Shown in pieces: positions 43,200 to 54,989 of a DNA stretch of 64,000 nucleotides; within the stretch, counting starts at the first letter, position 1; every line of letters starts with the position of its first letter. A program made the translations under genes and the position numbers. Origin of the DNA: Diploptera punctata (taxonomy: Eukaryota; Arthropoda; Insecta; Blattodea; Blaberidae). The notes under the pieces were generated by a model. That model saw nothing but the letters and a program-made list of their open reading frames with translations. It was not told the origin of the DNA and ran no database searches. The stretch lies in NCBI GenBank assembly GCA_030220185.1, contig JASPKZ010009700.1, positions 90,525-154,524 on the forward strand, read 5' to 3'.

Positions 43200-44260
43200 C
43201 TACATTGAAAGTTCATTTCATTTTTTAAAGTGGAAACTACATTTTGAGAGTTCTAAATTGAGGAAGAATACTGGACAAAATTAATTTTAAGCGACAGGTT
43301 GCATCAGAATTGATGGTATTTTTGCAGAAGTACTGTCATCAAATGAGTGTAGTTATCAACTCTTTTCTTGATTAAAATTCATGAATAACTCCGTTCGACA
43401 CTTCCTAAGCTTCCTTATCTCCACCCAAAAAAAATCGCTCAAACGCAGGATTCTTTAGAAGTTGTTGAATTTGTGGCTCAATTAAAGTATCCTCCTGATC
43501 CTAAATTCAGAAATTTCTCTCTTTCGTACTTAAGGCCTGTCCTATTTAGTTCATACCTTTCACAAAATTTTGATCAAACTCTGATTTATATGTAGGGAAG
43601 AAAGTAAAACATATTTTGAGTCAACGAAAGACTCGCCAATGGCAATTTTCTGAAAGAGTTAAGATTTCTTGCATGGCTTTCAGCTTGGATATAATGTGGT
43701 TTCCTTTCCCTACTGTCCAACGTACATAAAAATCAGAGTATTTAATATACACTAATTACATTACTAAGATAACAGGGATGACTTTTAAATCGCCAAAAAT
43801 GTTTACGAGTGTTCATTTTATTTGATTGAGTCGAGGAGTGCTCTCATATTTGCACATGTCTCCTTCAAGTGAACTGCATGACCAACAGGAATAGAAGGAA
43901 GACGTTTGTCGTTGTGAAGTAATACTGCCTACAACTAAGCTTGGAAGAGTCTGAATTGTCTGCATTTAGTTGGATCATGGTTCAAATTCAAACATTTCAT
44001 CAAGCCTTTAACGTTGCAGCAAACAACTAGATTGTTTATTCTAAAAAAGGGAAGTAGATCGCTGTAGTGTTAACTCTCAGACCATGATATCATGTAAGAG
44101 AACACTCCATTGCTGTAAGTCATGACCCCAGATATTCTGCCATCTTTTTAACAAGTCGATATATCGAATGCGATCAATCAAATTAACTTAACAAACTCAT
44201 TGCAGTTAGCCATATTTCTCCACAAAATCAGCGTTGTGGGATATGTAAGGCTATTAAGTA
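43200..44260 (-). pseudogene. Relic of a repeated insect ORF of unknown function
   Basis: Minus-strand pieces: AVLLHNDKRLPSIPVGHAVH (about 43870-43935, preceded by a stop), MKCLNLNHDP (about 43970-44010), GIFVGPQ-type region lost, and DNYTHLMTVLLQKYHQF and CNLSLKINFVQ (43270-43350). These line up in order with a ~500-residue protein seen in many copies in insect genomes (LKAVLLHNG..PSIPVGHSV ... NYxxLVxxLLxxYxxxGCxMSLKIHFL), whose role I do not know. Frameshifts throughout. Confidence 0.5.
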
Positions 44261-44681
44261 CTTCTTCCATACTCCCTTCACTTTCTGCTTCAACACACAA
44301 TTTTCGGGTTGAGTAGGAACTTCCAAAACAAAATGATGTCCCTTAAAGTTAAAATATAGACTCTAAAAAAATATATGCTACTTTATCTTCAAAGCAAGAT
44401 TTAATCGACCATTCCAAGGAGATTTTTTTAAAAATTCAACAGGTGAAAATACAGACGCATTAGATATTTTTAGCCAGAAACATTTTTATTCTCGAGCAAT
44501 GCGTAGCTTATCACATTTCTCTTCATGCTTGTCAGGAACTCTCCCCACTGGCCGAAATTCTAAGTAAAAATTTCTTTCTCCACGAGAACAAACCAGCGCG
44601 TGTCGCGTATCTGTGCTCCGAGGTATAATGTCTTATACCGCTCGAAAATGTGTATCAAGTTATGAAGATATTATCTTTGTG
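44261..44681. other. Spacer, nothing firm
   Basis: The stretch 44540-44640 (ACTGGCCGAAAT, GAACAAACCAGCGCG) resembles a degraded minus-strand family 2 SINE. No gene. Confidence 0.4.
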
Positions 44682-44703
44682 ATCATCATCATCATCATCA
44701 TCA
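44682..44703. repeat. (ATC)n microsatellite
   Basis: Seven ATC units. Confidence 0.85.
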
Positions 44704-44894
44704 ATGTATGGGCCTATTGTCCATTTCCACTCCTCACATCAAAATATACAGGTATTACACGTCTTCCTTCCAATATTAGAATGAAAATATTTGATAAAAA
44801 TTAAGGCCATTTTATGCAAAAACACGGAAGTTAATGAAAATGTTGTTACGGCAAGAAACGTACCTTAAAACGCAATAGGAAATTAAAATAAATA

Positions 44895-46619
44895 AGGTAA
44901 CTGAGGGTGTTATGGCCCACTTACGTTTGAGAATTTTTACAGCCGCCATTTTGGCCCGAATTTGTTTGGTTTTCTTTCTATTATATTCTTGTATATGTTT
45001 ACTTTCTTTAAAACAAGTAATTATTGTACTTGCATGTTAAATTTACTAAACTGGTCGTTTCCCAAAAGCTTACCTTTGGGCCATAACACCAACATATGTA
45101 TGTGGTATGGCCCACTTATTTCCCCATTTAAAACACTGGTTAAATTTTACTCAGGAATTTAATTAATATACAATGGAAACAGTGTAATGTACAGTATGAA
45201 TAAGAACAGTTCACAACATATCAATGAAGTCAGTTTACAAATAATCAACTCAAAATTATATACCTTATGTCAAATTATAAAAAAAAATAGATTCATCGCA
45301 AGTTGGGCAAACGAAAGGTTCGTGATTTTCTCTGGACAGCCCCACGCATTCCTCATGAACATAATTATTACACACTATACACAGGGCTCATGTCCTTAAA
45401 CTCGTCTTGTTTGCAAACTGTGTAGTACCATCTGAGAGATTGGATTTGTATATTTTTGGGATTTCCTTTAGCCTCCGTTATTTTAGCTCTTTGGGATTTT
45501 AACTTATTGCTGGTATTCGTGAGCTTAGCTATCGTTTTCTTGGTGTTGCTATCTGAAAACAATTATTTCCTCAAATGTACTCCACGCGAGTTGATAGCTG
45601 GTTTTCTGTTAGTGGTTGTATTCTTCGCCCTCTTAGGTGTGGGGAAGAAGTCACTAAATGAGCTCTGCCCTGATGATTTTCTTGATGAATTTCCCGGCGA
45701 ATTTTGTTTAGATTTTAGAGGTGTTGAGGTTTCATTTTCAGCATTCACATAGGTAGATACTGAATCGATGACATCTGAAACATCACTTTCAAATGAAAAC
45801 TCGTAGATGCTTCCGTAGTTTGATGAAGACTTTTAGAAGGCTTCTTTGTTGCAGTGGATTTCTGAGATGTGCTTGAGAGTCCTGAAACTCCCGACTGTGG
45901 GTTATCAAAATCTTCATTATTTTGAAGAATTCCTTGATCATAAGGTTGATTCGTTGGTAGGCTGGGTGCATATGCCTCTTCTGGAATTGCCATAGGGCTG
46001 ACGGGGTCTGAATCCTGACGTACGGTAACCTAGTTTTCTTTTACCTCTCGGGTGGCCTTGGATAATGACTCCTGTGTCCATTTACCCCTTTTGTTCAACT
46101 GAGTGTCATCGGACGTATTTTCTTTTGTCATTATTAAATATCTAGAAAGAACAAAACTGTATAATATTGCAGTAACTTTGAACTATTATAAACGTGTTGG
46201 TGATATGGCCCACCCGGCAAAGCGTGGGCAATAACAACGAACAAATTGGTTTCATAAACAATACGTAATAACCACCGCCATATTTACTTTATACAACAAA
46301 TTACTCCATTGTAAGAGTGTACGTTACTAAGTTATACAATATCAACAATCAAATCAATTTAATATGGTGATTAGCTATGAAAATACATATCACTTACCTG
46401 GAGCAAATATGACAAGCGAGATTCTTGCTTCGCGTTCATGAATCAAATGGTGGCTTCCGGTTAAGACTACTTGGATTAACTTTCTTTCATTCATCCTAAT
46501 CGACTTTTCAGAACGTCCAGAAGTGCCGTTCACTTCCATCTACTGGCTGCTTCATATACTATGTTCATATTAAACAATGAGCCATAACAGCAAGCGGGCC
46601 ATAACACCCTCAAGTACCT
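44895..46619 (-). mobile_element. pogo-like DNA transposon, internally deleted
   Basis: 1725 bp between TA dinucleotides (44893-44894 and 46620-46621). Terminal inverted repeats are ~28 bp: left AGGTAACTGAGGGTGTTATG, right (reverse) AGGTACTTGAGGGTGTTATG, both continuing GCCC. Subterminal copies of TATGGCCCAC occur near 45105 and 46205 and GGGCCATAACACC near 45080. A transposase C-terminus is on the minus strand; the DDE core is missing. The TA target and PHD-type tail suggest pogo/Tigger. Confidence 0.7.
45290..45993 (-). pseudogene. Transposase C-terminal remnant with PHD finger
   Basis: Starts MAIPEEAYAPSLPTNQPYDQ (45993), runs through serine/threonine/lysine-rich low-complexity frames (SGQSSFSDFFPTPKRAKN; KSQRAKITEAKGNPK) and ends in ALCIVCNNYVHEECVGLSRE then FVCPTC (45310-45400). 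The Cys-x2-Cys, His-x2-Cys, Cys-x2-Cys spacing is a PHD-type zinc finger, often found at the end of insect pogo/Tigger transposases. Three frames are involved, so it is not translatable as one chain. The catalytic domain was deleted. Confidence 0.6.
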
Positions 46620-46651
46620 TATTAAAATTATATAGGCATACATATGATTTA

Positions 46652-47320
46652 CTAACTCACTGGCACTTTCAAACACAGAGTATCATGGCCATACGGATAT
46701 AAGCTCTCAACGCGTCCATATTTTGCGCTAATGCTTTCCAATCATCCTCAGTATAATTTGTATCCCTTAAATCACGTAAATTATATCCTCCATCCCCATT
46801 CTTTTCAACATACTGGGCGATTTCCTTTTGGTTTCCTCTAAAACGTTTCCACACCACAATTTAATTCTCCTGTCGTGTGACATTCCTGTCCTATCGCAGT
46901 TAACAAGGCTTAAGTATTCTTATTATATCTAAATTCCTACATTGAATATACAGTTAACAATTAAGTACTCATCACTTTTCACCTGTTTATTCGTCTCTCG
47001 TGGTACAGAAATTTTCCTAAGAATTTTATCTCAAATATTCGTAATCTTTTCTCCTCGCATAAATAAGATGACGTGATAGGTAACCATATAACTGAAGAAT
47101 AACAGTTTTATATACTTTTAGTTTCACTTTTTTTTAGAGATATTGAGATGACAAGTGTACTTGCAATGCACAATGACATGCGCCTCCAGTATTGAGTCTA
47201 CATTTAATATATTTCTGCACCTCATTCCTGCATGCAATTATTCTTCCTAAGTATTTCAGTTATGCTACTACTTCGAAGAATCCCTAATTGTTTTATTAAC
47301 TCTTCACATCCATTATATAT
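46652..47320 (-). mobile_element. RTE-type 3' fragment
   Basis: Same 3' end as elements A and B (CTAACTCACTGGCAC). The minus strand has NLRDLRDTNYTEDDWKALAQ and a decayed upstream part up to FKYL-like residues near 47250. Strongly diverged from A and B. Confidence 0.65.
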
Positions 47321-47930
47321 AATGATAAACTCGGCATAATCAGAACACGGGGTGAATAAGAACATTTTTTAATGTTGTTGCCTGCACTGAAATCAAAGAC
47401 TACGGGCGAAAGCATCTGTCGACTAACCTCTGTACTTCATGTATCAAAATAATTTGTGATATTTTGGTTACCGTTTGGTTATCTAAACATTTCACAACCA
47501 AAATTGGGTTCCGGGAATGTGAAATAATAGCTTTGTACATTTAATATTTTCGTTTTTTATTATGCGTGTCTCTTATCAACTAATTGCCCGATTATGAGTT
47601 AATTTTTACAAAATTAATGAGTGCTTATCTCTAAAAACATTGCGATAATCCCCGTCAAAAACGATTTAGGCGTTGCCAACCTATGAAAATGAAAACACTT
47701 CATTTTGGCTGAATAGGGACAGTATATTTCACTAATTAATTTGTAATTATTGCATTGCAGATGTGTAATTCTAAGCAGATTTGGACAGAAGTTGATATGT
47801 ACGAGCTATTAGAGCATTCCGTCAGTAGAGGTGATTGTATCCTGCGGCAGAGTTTTGTTGGGGCAGCTCGTTTGCTTTCTCCGCCACAGAAAAGAAGATC
47901 CGATCCGCTGAAAATAGCAGTAAATTAAAG
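47321..47930. other. Spacer, nothing recognised
   Basis: Two phrases (GGGGTGAATAAGAACA at 47350 and CTGAATAGGGACAGT at 47710) recall GGATGAATAGGGACATG at 49093 and may be ends of an unrecognised repeat. Confidence 0.4.
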
Positions 47931-48226
47931 TAAAGTGATCCCACTACAGGCCTCAGGAGGCCCTTGGGGTAGTAGGAGGTTAAGGCTCCCACTTTTTCTT
48001 GACAATCGGCACTTGATGTCAGCCGGGTTGTCAGCCCTGCGTGACGGCCACCTTTACCCCAGAACAAGCGTCTGGTACTAATTTCAGTTAGAGGCTGAGT
48101 CGACCCCAGGGCCATAGTGCCGCGAGAAGGTTTGAGTCAGTTTAAAAATCCTGACCCACCGGGACTCGAACCCTCGACCTTCCGGTTTGTAGCGCGGTGC
48201 CTTAACCACTACGCTACGGAGTGCCC
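47931..48226 (-). repeat. tRNA-derived SINE, family 3
   Basis: Minus strand: GTAGCGTAGTGGTTAAGGCA (A box) and GAGGGTTCGAGTCCCGG (B box), then a ~220-bp body containing GGGGTCGACTCAGCC and ending near TACCCCAAGGGCCTCCTGAG. Both promoter boxes are well kept. Confidence 0.75.
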
Positions 48227-48554
48227 CCCTGAAAATAGCAGTAGGTATAAATAATTATTCCGTTGTCTACATGTGGGCTTTAATTAAATTTCAAGAGAAT
48301 AAGAAAGGCAGCTTTTTGATTCTAGGAGAAAAATTAAATAAGCACAAATTTAGCGTTGTCAGAATTTCAATAGTAGATGATGATACTGGAGAGGCGGAAC
48401 AGAATAACACTATGTGTGGGTTTTATTTATAAAATATAGTTATGCCATTTCATCAAAACTGGGAGAATGATGTGACGGTAAAGACATGAATTGTATCTTG
48501 AAAAGTGTGTTAGAACTAAGGAAGAAAGTAAAGTATGTATAATTAAAAGAAGTA

Positions 48555-48935
48555 AAGGAACATTTTTGACCTAAGAAAGATGAACAGACAGGTGAATGGA
48601 GAAGGCTTCCTAACAATGAACTACATGGTCTTTATAGGAATCCAGATATAATAAGAAAAATTAAGTATCGTAGACTGCGTTGGGCATGACATGTTGCGCG
48701 TATGGGGAATGAATGACGTGCATGGAAGCTTCTTGTAGGAAAGCCAGAGGGAAAATGCCCAGTTGGTAGACCAAAAATGAGGTGGGAGAACAACATTAAC
48801 CATTATTTGAGGGAAGCAGATTATACAGGGAATGATTGGAAGGCATTAGCTCAGGATAGGGATGTATGGAGAGCATATGTCCGAGCGGCCATGAACCTAC
48901 GGGATCGATAGTGCCAGTGAGTAAGTAAGAAAGTA
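48555..48935 (+). mobile_element. RTE-type 3' fragment
   Basis: Ends ACGGGATCGATAGTGCCAGT followed by a GTAA tetramer tail. Contains counterparts of GRPKMRWENNIN and DWKALAQDRDVWRAYV. Confidence 0.75.
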
Positions 48936-49406
48936 ATATAAAGTAGTAAATCTTATTATATGATAGTTAAAAAAATGATGTTATAAAAATTGTGTTTAAA
49001 ATGTCTGAAAAATAAATATTTTACTGAAGGAAGTCATCTGGAGACTGTCACGATTCTTCAGAAAGACAGTCCCTAATCATCCTAATAATTTGGGATGAAT
49101 AGGGACATGCAGTACTGGAATACAAATACCAATAATTTCTTATGAATTTGATTGAAAAAGCTGTAATTGGTACAAAATGTTGACCAAAGATCATATTAAA
49201 TCATGAAGTAAGAAATGAAAAGTATCTTATTGGTAATGGAACCAATACTACAGATTTCAGTCCCGATTCACCCGAGCTTAACCAATATATCCATGTATGA
49301 CCATTATTTAGTTATTTCTATATTTATTTCCTTCTCCAATTTTCTTAGTGTTATTCAATGTATTATATAATTACATATAGTTTAAAATAATTTTAAACCA
49401 TAATTT

Positions 49407-49457
<51 letters not shown>

Positions 49458-49499
49458 TCCGTACGTCATTTTATAATTACCTACTTACTTACTTACAAG
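48936..49499. other. Spacer with microsatellite
   Basis: No gene. It includes the (TA)n run at 49410-49454. Confidence 0.5.
49410..49454. repeat. (TA)n microsatellite
   Basis: An uninterrupted TA run. Confidence 0.9.
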
Positions 49500-49573
49500 T
49501 ATTTAAGCAGGCCGTCGAGAAGAGCGGACGTGTTTTTGTTAGGGTTGTTGAAGTTTGCAGGGGACAAAGCATT

Positions 49574-50265
49574 ATGGAAGAAGTTAGAAAGCTGATTGAA
49601 ACATTGTCAACTGAAGTGAAAGAGGGGTTTGGAAAGTGCAACGTGGGTGAAAAATTCGTGATATTGAGACGAACATGCATTGGATGGAGGACAGATTTAA
49701 ATTGCTGGAATCTAAAGTAGACTATCTCGAAAATCAGAGTCGCCGTAATAATATTGTGATATATGGAGTGTATGAAGAAGACAGGGAGAGCTGGGAGGAA
49801 ACTGAACGTACAGTCGAAAGAGTAGTGGCGCAAATCGGGATTGATTTGGTGGACAGTGATATTGAAAGAGCGCACAGAGTAGGTCGTTGGAATAGTGGAA
49901 AGAGACCGATTGTATGCAAATTATCACACTACAAAATAAAATGTTGGATCCTTAGAGACAGTACATATCTTAAAGGGACCGGTATCAATATTGCCGAAGA
50001 CTTTAGTGAGAAGGTGCGCCGCGAAAGGGACTTTCTTAAGCAACACATGCTCGAAGCGAGGAGGCAGGGCTGCCATGCAATCCTCCAATTTAATAAATTG
50101 AATATAAATGGACGAATCAGGAGCAGGGAACAACTACAAAATATGGACAACTCTGAAAATGAATTTGAAGAAGTCATTGACAGCGAGTCCCCAAAATCTT
50201 CAGGGGACGCTTCAACAGCAGGTGGTCTCCTTACAGCAGAGGAGGGAGAAAATTCTACACAATAG
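49574..50265 (+). pseudogene. ORF1p of the CTA-tailed element (coiled coil and RRM-like), frameshifted
   Basis: ATG at 49574 gives MEEVRKLIETLSTEVKEGF. A one-base shift near 49640 moves to the frame running to 50265: a short coiled coil (DRFKLLESKVDYLENQSRRN), an RRM with NIVIYGVYEED and DIERAHRVGRW, then INIAEDFSEKVRRERDFL and an acidic tail (NSENEFEEVIDSESPKSS). The layout matches L1-type ORF1 proteins that bind element RNA. The ORF2 start follows about 220 bp downstream. Confidence 0.7.
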
Positions 50266-50484
50266 AAAGAGAGAGGGAGCACTACGTTACTAACTCCGAG
50301 GAATCCTATTAACACTCAGCACAAAACGGCCGAATGAAAAAAGAATACCCCACCTCTAAGACGGACACAAGACCTCAAAAAAAATCACTAAGACTGCTGT
50401 ATTTACCCGCAGAAAAGGAACTCTTGAGAGGGCGAAGTTCGAGAAATACAGGTAAGACTAATGACAAGGGACCAGAATAGGGTT

Positions 50485-53400
50485 TGTTGACAGTCGGTTC
50501 ATGGAATATCGAAGGGTTAGAACAAAAACTTTCAATGGACAGCTGTGAAGAGTTTATTGAGACTTCTGATATATTAGCCCTAGGATGAACATTGTTAAAA
50601 GCTAATGAATGCGTAAATATATGTAATATGAAAGGTTATTTTAAGGGTAATTAACTAGAGGGAAAAGAGGTAGATATCCAGACGGTGTAGCCATTTTATA
50701 TAAACCTAACGTAGACCCTTATATTAAAAAGGTAAATATTGCTTTAAAAGAGGCAATTTTTATATATTAACATACAGGAAGAGCAGAAATTTGTCTGTTG
50801 TCTATTTACCGCCAACCACTAAATTCCAGGTATGCCAATCCAAATGTTTACGTTGAATTGTCTGACTCGTTGGCAGAAATAAAAGATAGGTTTCCGGAAG
50901 CGGGAATAATAATTTTAGGGGACTTTAACTGTAGGATTGGGGAGGAAAATATCACTATAAAATCAGATGATAATGTAACACGAGCTGAGGGTAGGAGAAG
51001 CAAAGTTAAGATTATAAATTCAGAAGGAAATCAATTGTTAGCTTTTTGCGATGCATTTGAACTTGATATTCTGAATGGGGAATATGGGAAGATAAAAATG
51101 GATAACTGACATTTATTAATAAAAATGTGGGTAGCGTAATCGATTATTCAATATGCACTCAAGATATGAGTCCAGTCCTAAGTAATTTCTGTATAGTTTC
51201 CAGAATCGAATGACACCACTTCCCAAAAAACTTATATTAAATATGAAAGGTATTAGTAGACAGTTAATTTTGAGGTGGCAACAATATTGCGGCCAATTAC
51301 ACATTTCAGGTGGATCGATAATCGGAGAGAAGAATTCATCAGGAGTTTGGAAACGCTAATACAGGATCTGCAATCAAATGATCTTAGCGGGGAGAATATT
51401 TTTAAAACTTAGACAGAATCTTTTCAAAAGCAGGAGAAAAATTCAAGGTTAAATATGCAATGAACCAAAAGGACAAAGGATGGTACAATAATGCATGTAG
51501 AAATAAGAAGACGTTTGTCGAAAGTAGTCTTTTAAACTTTAGAAAAGAAAGCACAGATGAAAGCAGAAAAAAATATGCGCAAGAGAGAAAGGAATATAAA
51601 GAATTATTGGCAGAAACAAAACTAGCATGGCAAAATAAGAAATCCGAAGAAATGAGATTCGCGACTGAAAGTGGGAACATTGCGGACATATGGAAAGCGA
51701 TAAGGGAACTCTAAGAATATTCCATAAATCGGACAAGAATAAAGCCTTAAGAATGGAGAAGTTACTTTGGTAGGCTGCTGGGAAATGGGAGGTTAAGATG
51801 TAATCAAGGAAATATAGTTGAGATCCGTGACCCAATTAATATTCAATTACTGGATCAGGATATTTCGAAAAATGAAGTGGTTTCTTCCATTAAATGTTTA
51901 AAGAATGGTTAAGCATCTGGAATTGATGGAATACCAGGGGAATTCTTGAAAATATGTTATCATCCATTAAATTCTTGAAAATTGCGTTCAACAATCTTTT
52001 TAATGGAGGAGATTATCCGGAAGTCTGGGCGACAGGTGTCATCCAACCGCTATACAAAGGGAAAGGTGGGGCACAGGTACAAGAAAGTTACAGGGGAATT
52101 TGTCTCTTGTCAGTGTTCGGAAAAATATATTGTAAAGTACTTTACGAACGAATAAGACAATGGGCTAAAGAGAACAATAGGCTCTCAAAATACCAGGCAG
52201 GTTTTAGAGAAGAGTACTCCACGGTGGACAACGTATTTGTTCTGTGAACATTAATTGATGACAATCTGAAAATAAACGGGGGTTAATTATTTTGTGCATT
52301 CACTGATTTAAAGATGGAATTTGATACTGTGGACCGAAGAGCACTTTAGGAAAAATTAAAACGGAAAGGATTGTCTCATAAAATGATTCATGCTTTAATG
52401 TCAATTTATAAACATGTTAAATTTTCTATCAAAGTAGACCAAGGGCACATTACAGAGAGCAGTGAAGCTAATCGGGAATGTGAGACAAGGTTGCATTTTA
52501 TCACAAATGCTATTTAATCTATTCGTTGATGATATATTAGACATAATGCTAGAAGGAGAAATTGAGGCTCCGGGGATAAGAAATGTTAAAGTCCCAGTCC
52601 TGTTGTATGCGGATGATTTAATTATTTGTTCCAAGACAATCAAGGGATTACAAAGAGGTCTTGACCTACTGGAAATATACTGTAGGAATTGGGGATTGAC
52701 TGTAAATGTTAGTAAAACAAAAACAATGACCTTTAAAAATGGGACGGATTATGGTAGAGCAGAGGAATGAAAATACAGAGATCAAGTACTTCAAAACGTG
52801 AAACATTTTGAATACCTTGGTACGACGTTGAAAATGAACGGGAAGTGGAAGAAACATATTGATATAGCATTATTTAAAGGGAGGGGACAACTTAACAGTG
52901 TACTCGGTATTCTGGGTCGAGTGCCTGATATTCCAGTCAGCACATTATAAAAAATGTATGGAGCGATGGTCAGGCCAGTAATGCACGATGGTAGTGAGAT
53001 TTGGGGTTTCCAAAGAACGGACGTACTAAATAAGGTATATACGCATATTCTAAAATATACTACAGGACTTAGTAAGGCCGTTTCTAACTGTGGACTTTTA
53101 TATGAATTAGTGTTATTCCAGGACGACATAAACTGTGTAATTCGTGTACTCAAATACTCGTTGCGAGTAATCCAAGGTGAACAAACAATGCTTAGAGCAA
53201 TTTGTTACGACCACGAAATTAAAAACATAGATGTTAAATTTTGGTCAGACGAGGTTAGGAGAGAACTCCAAAAGATCGGGATGGGTTGGATATGGGAAGA
53301 AGGGACTGAAAATCGCAAGAACGTGTGGAGAAAAATAACGAGGAGGTACGTAGATGTAAAAAAAATACTTTCGCCGAATGTACAGGAACACGCTCACTGT

Positions 53401-53760
53401 ATTTACAAAGAGACCTAAAACACGTCTGGGGAAAAGAATCGTATATTCTTAACCTAGGATTTAAGGAGAGATCAGGGCTTGCTTGGTTTAGGCTAGGGGC
53501 ATGGAAATTTCTAAAAATTAGCGACGATCACGATATGCGAATATGTCCAATGCGCGGGAACTTTGAAGATGAGATATATATATTAGGAAAATGTAATGAT
53601 TCAGAATATTGGAGACGTGAGTTATTACCTTAAAGATTTCTAAATTCAAGTCGGGAAAGATTGGCATGCTACGAGTTATTGGTAAATCCAGATAATTGGA
53701 TAAACCTCGGTAAATGTCTGGACAAAACGCGGGAAATAAGGACAACACTCATTCGTGAAT
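50485..53760 (+). pseudogene. ORF2 of the CTA-tailed element (endonuclease, RT, Cys-rich end)
   Basis: Endonuclease pieces: GSWNIEGLEQKLSMDSCEEF (50495-50555), ILGDFNCRIGEEN (about 50915-50955), and a 103-codon open frame at 50798-51109. RT pieces: YCKVLYERIRQWAKENNRLS, YQAGFREEYSTVDN, FNLFVDDILDIM, VLLYADDLIICSKTIKGLQR (about 52595-52655, catalytic YADD intact) and EYLGTTLKMNGKW. C-terminus: ICPMRGNFEDEIYILGKCND, where the second Cys of the CPMC knuckle is changed to Arg. At least six stops or shifts. Confidence 0.8.
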
Positions 53761-54146
53761 AAATAAATGTTATCAAAATGCAATACCATTAGTTCTTAAA
53801 AATTATATATAAATTAATTAGTGTATAATGCTATTGTGTTATTATGTAATTGTAATATTATTGTGTTTTCCTTATGTAATTGTAATGTTAATGTTTTTTG
53901 TGTATAATGCTATTGTGTTATTATTTAATTGTAATATTATTGTGTTTTCTTTATGTAATTGCAATGTTATTGGTTTTTTTGTTGTTTATTTTTCTTTACA
54001 CTAGTACCAATTATTACATTATTGTAACGGACTGTCAACAGCACGTACGGCTTACTGTACGTGCGATCCATATTTGTAATTAATATTGTAAATATCTTAT
54101 TTTAGTCTAATAAAGTCCAACTACTACTACTACTACTACTACTACT

Positions 54147-54425
54147 TACTTACTAACTGGCACTATCGAACCGGTAGGCTCATGACCGCGCGGACTTAAG
54201 CTCTCCATGCATCCCTATCCTGAGCTAATGCTTTCCAATCATCCCCTGTATAATTTACTTCCCTCAAATCATAGTTAATATTGTTCTCCCACCTCACTCT
54301 TGGTCAACCAACTGGGCGTTTTCCCTCTAGCTTTCCTACAAGAAGCTTCTATGCAAATCTTTCATTCCCCATACGTGCAACATGTCCTGCCCATCGCAGT
54401 CTACGAGACTTAACTGTTCTTATTA
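54147..54425 (-). mobile_element. RTE-type 3' fragment adjoining the CTA tail
   Basis: Starts at its 3' tail CTTACTTACTAACTGGCACT and reads leftward the counterparts of GRPRMRWENNINYDLR and RLRWAGHVARMGNER. Truncated at about 54425. Confidence 0.75.
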
Positions 54426-54464
54426 TAACATCATTGTAAACGCTAGACATAATACTTACATTTA

Positions 54465-54469
54465 TAATA

Positions 54470-54524
<55 letters not shown>

Positions 54525-54526
54525 TA
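54465..54526. repeat. (AAT)n microsatellite
   Basis: About twenty AAT units with one AAC interruption. Confidence 0.9.
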
Positions 54527-54534
54527 ATAATATA

Positions 54535-54672
54535 TCAACTTACTAACTCACAGGTATTGTTGAACCCGTAGGTTCTTGGCCGCGCTGATATAAGCTAATC
54601 CCAATCCTGAGATAATTTATTCCAATCTTACCCTCTGTGATCTTCTTCCCTGAAATTATGGTTAATATTATT
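54535..54672 (-). mobile_element. RTE-type 3' fragment, short and diverged
   Basis: CAACTTACTAACTCACAGGT, ACCCGTAGGTTCTTGGCCGC and GATCTTCTTCCCTGAAATTA follow the family order. Confidence 0.55.
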
Positions 54673-54680
54673 CATAAGTA

Positions 54681-54774
54681 ATGCCACGAGTGATTTCCAA
54701 ATTATCGATAAATTCACGACTCACGAAAGAGAGGAGTGAATTTATCTCGAGAATTTGGAAATCAAGAGTGGCAT
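54681..54774. repeat. Imperfect hairpin, 37-bp arms
   Basis: Left arm ATGCCACGAGTGATTTCCAA (continuing AATTATCGATAAATTCAC); the right arm is its reverse complement with few changes (GTGAATTTATCTCGAGAATT then TGGAAATCAAGAGTGGCAT). Loop about 19 bp. Confidence 0.75.
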
Positions 54775-54989
54775 TTGTTAGGACTATGTAACGAATCATT
54801 GTTTAACTATAGTTGTTTTAAAATATATAGGCCTACATATATATTTAATGTAAACGACGATGGTTGAAAACAAATTAGAAATGTGAGGTTATGTTCATTC
54901 ATTGCTGCTTGATCATATTATTTATTGCCAAATAAGATCGCAATGTTGGAAGAGTGCACCCAAGTGGAGAAATAATGAAACACATAAAA

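Larger units (their letters stand above)
49500..54135 (+). mobile_element. CTA-tailed non-LTR retrotransposon, copy 2 (near full length)
   Basis: Has a 5' UTR, ORF1 (from 49574), ORF2 (about 50485-53760) and a 3' UTR ending TCTAATAAAGTCCAA(CTA)n. Part of the 3' UTR (GTATAATGCTATTGTGTTATT) is duplicated at 53822 and 53899. Its tail abuts an RTE 3' fragment. ORF2 frames are broken. Confidence 0.8.
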
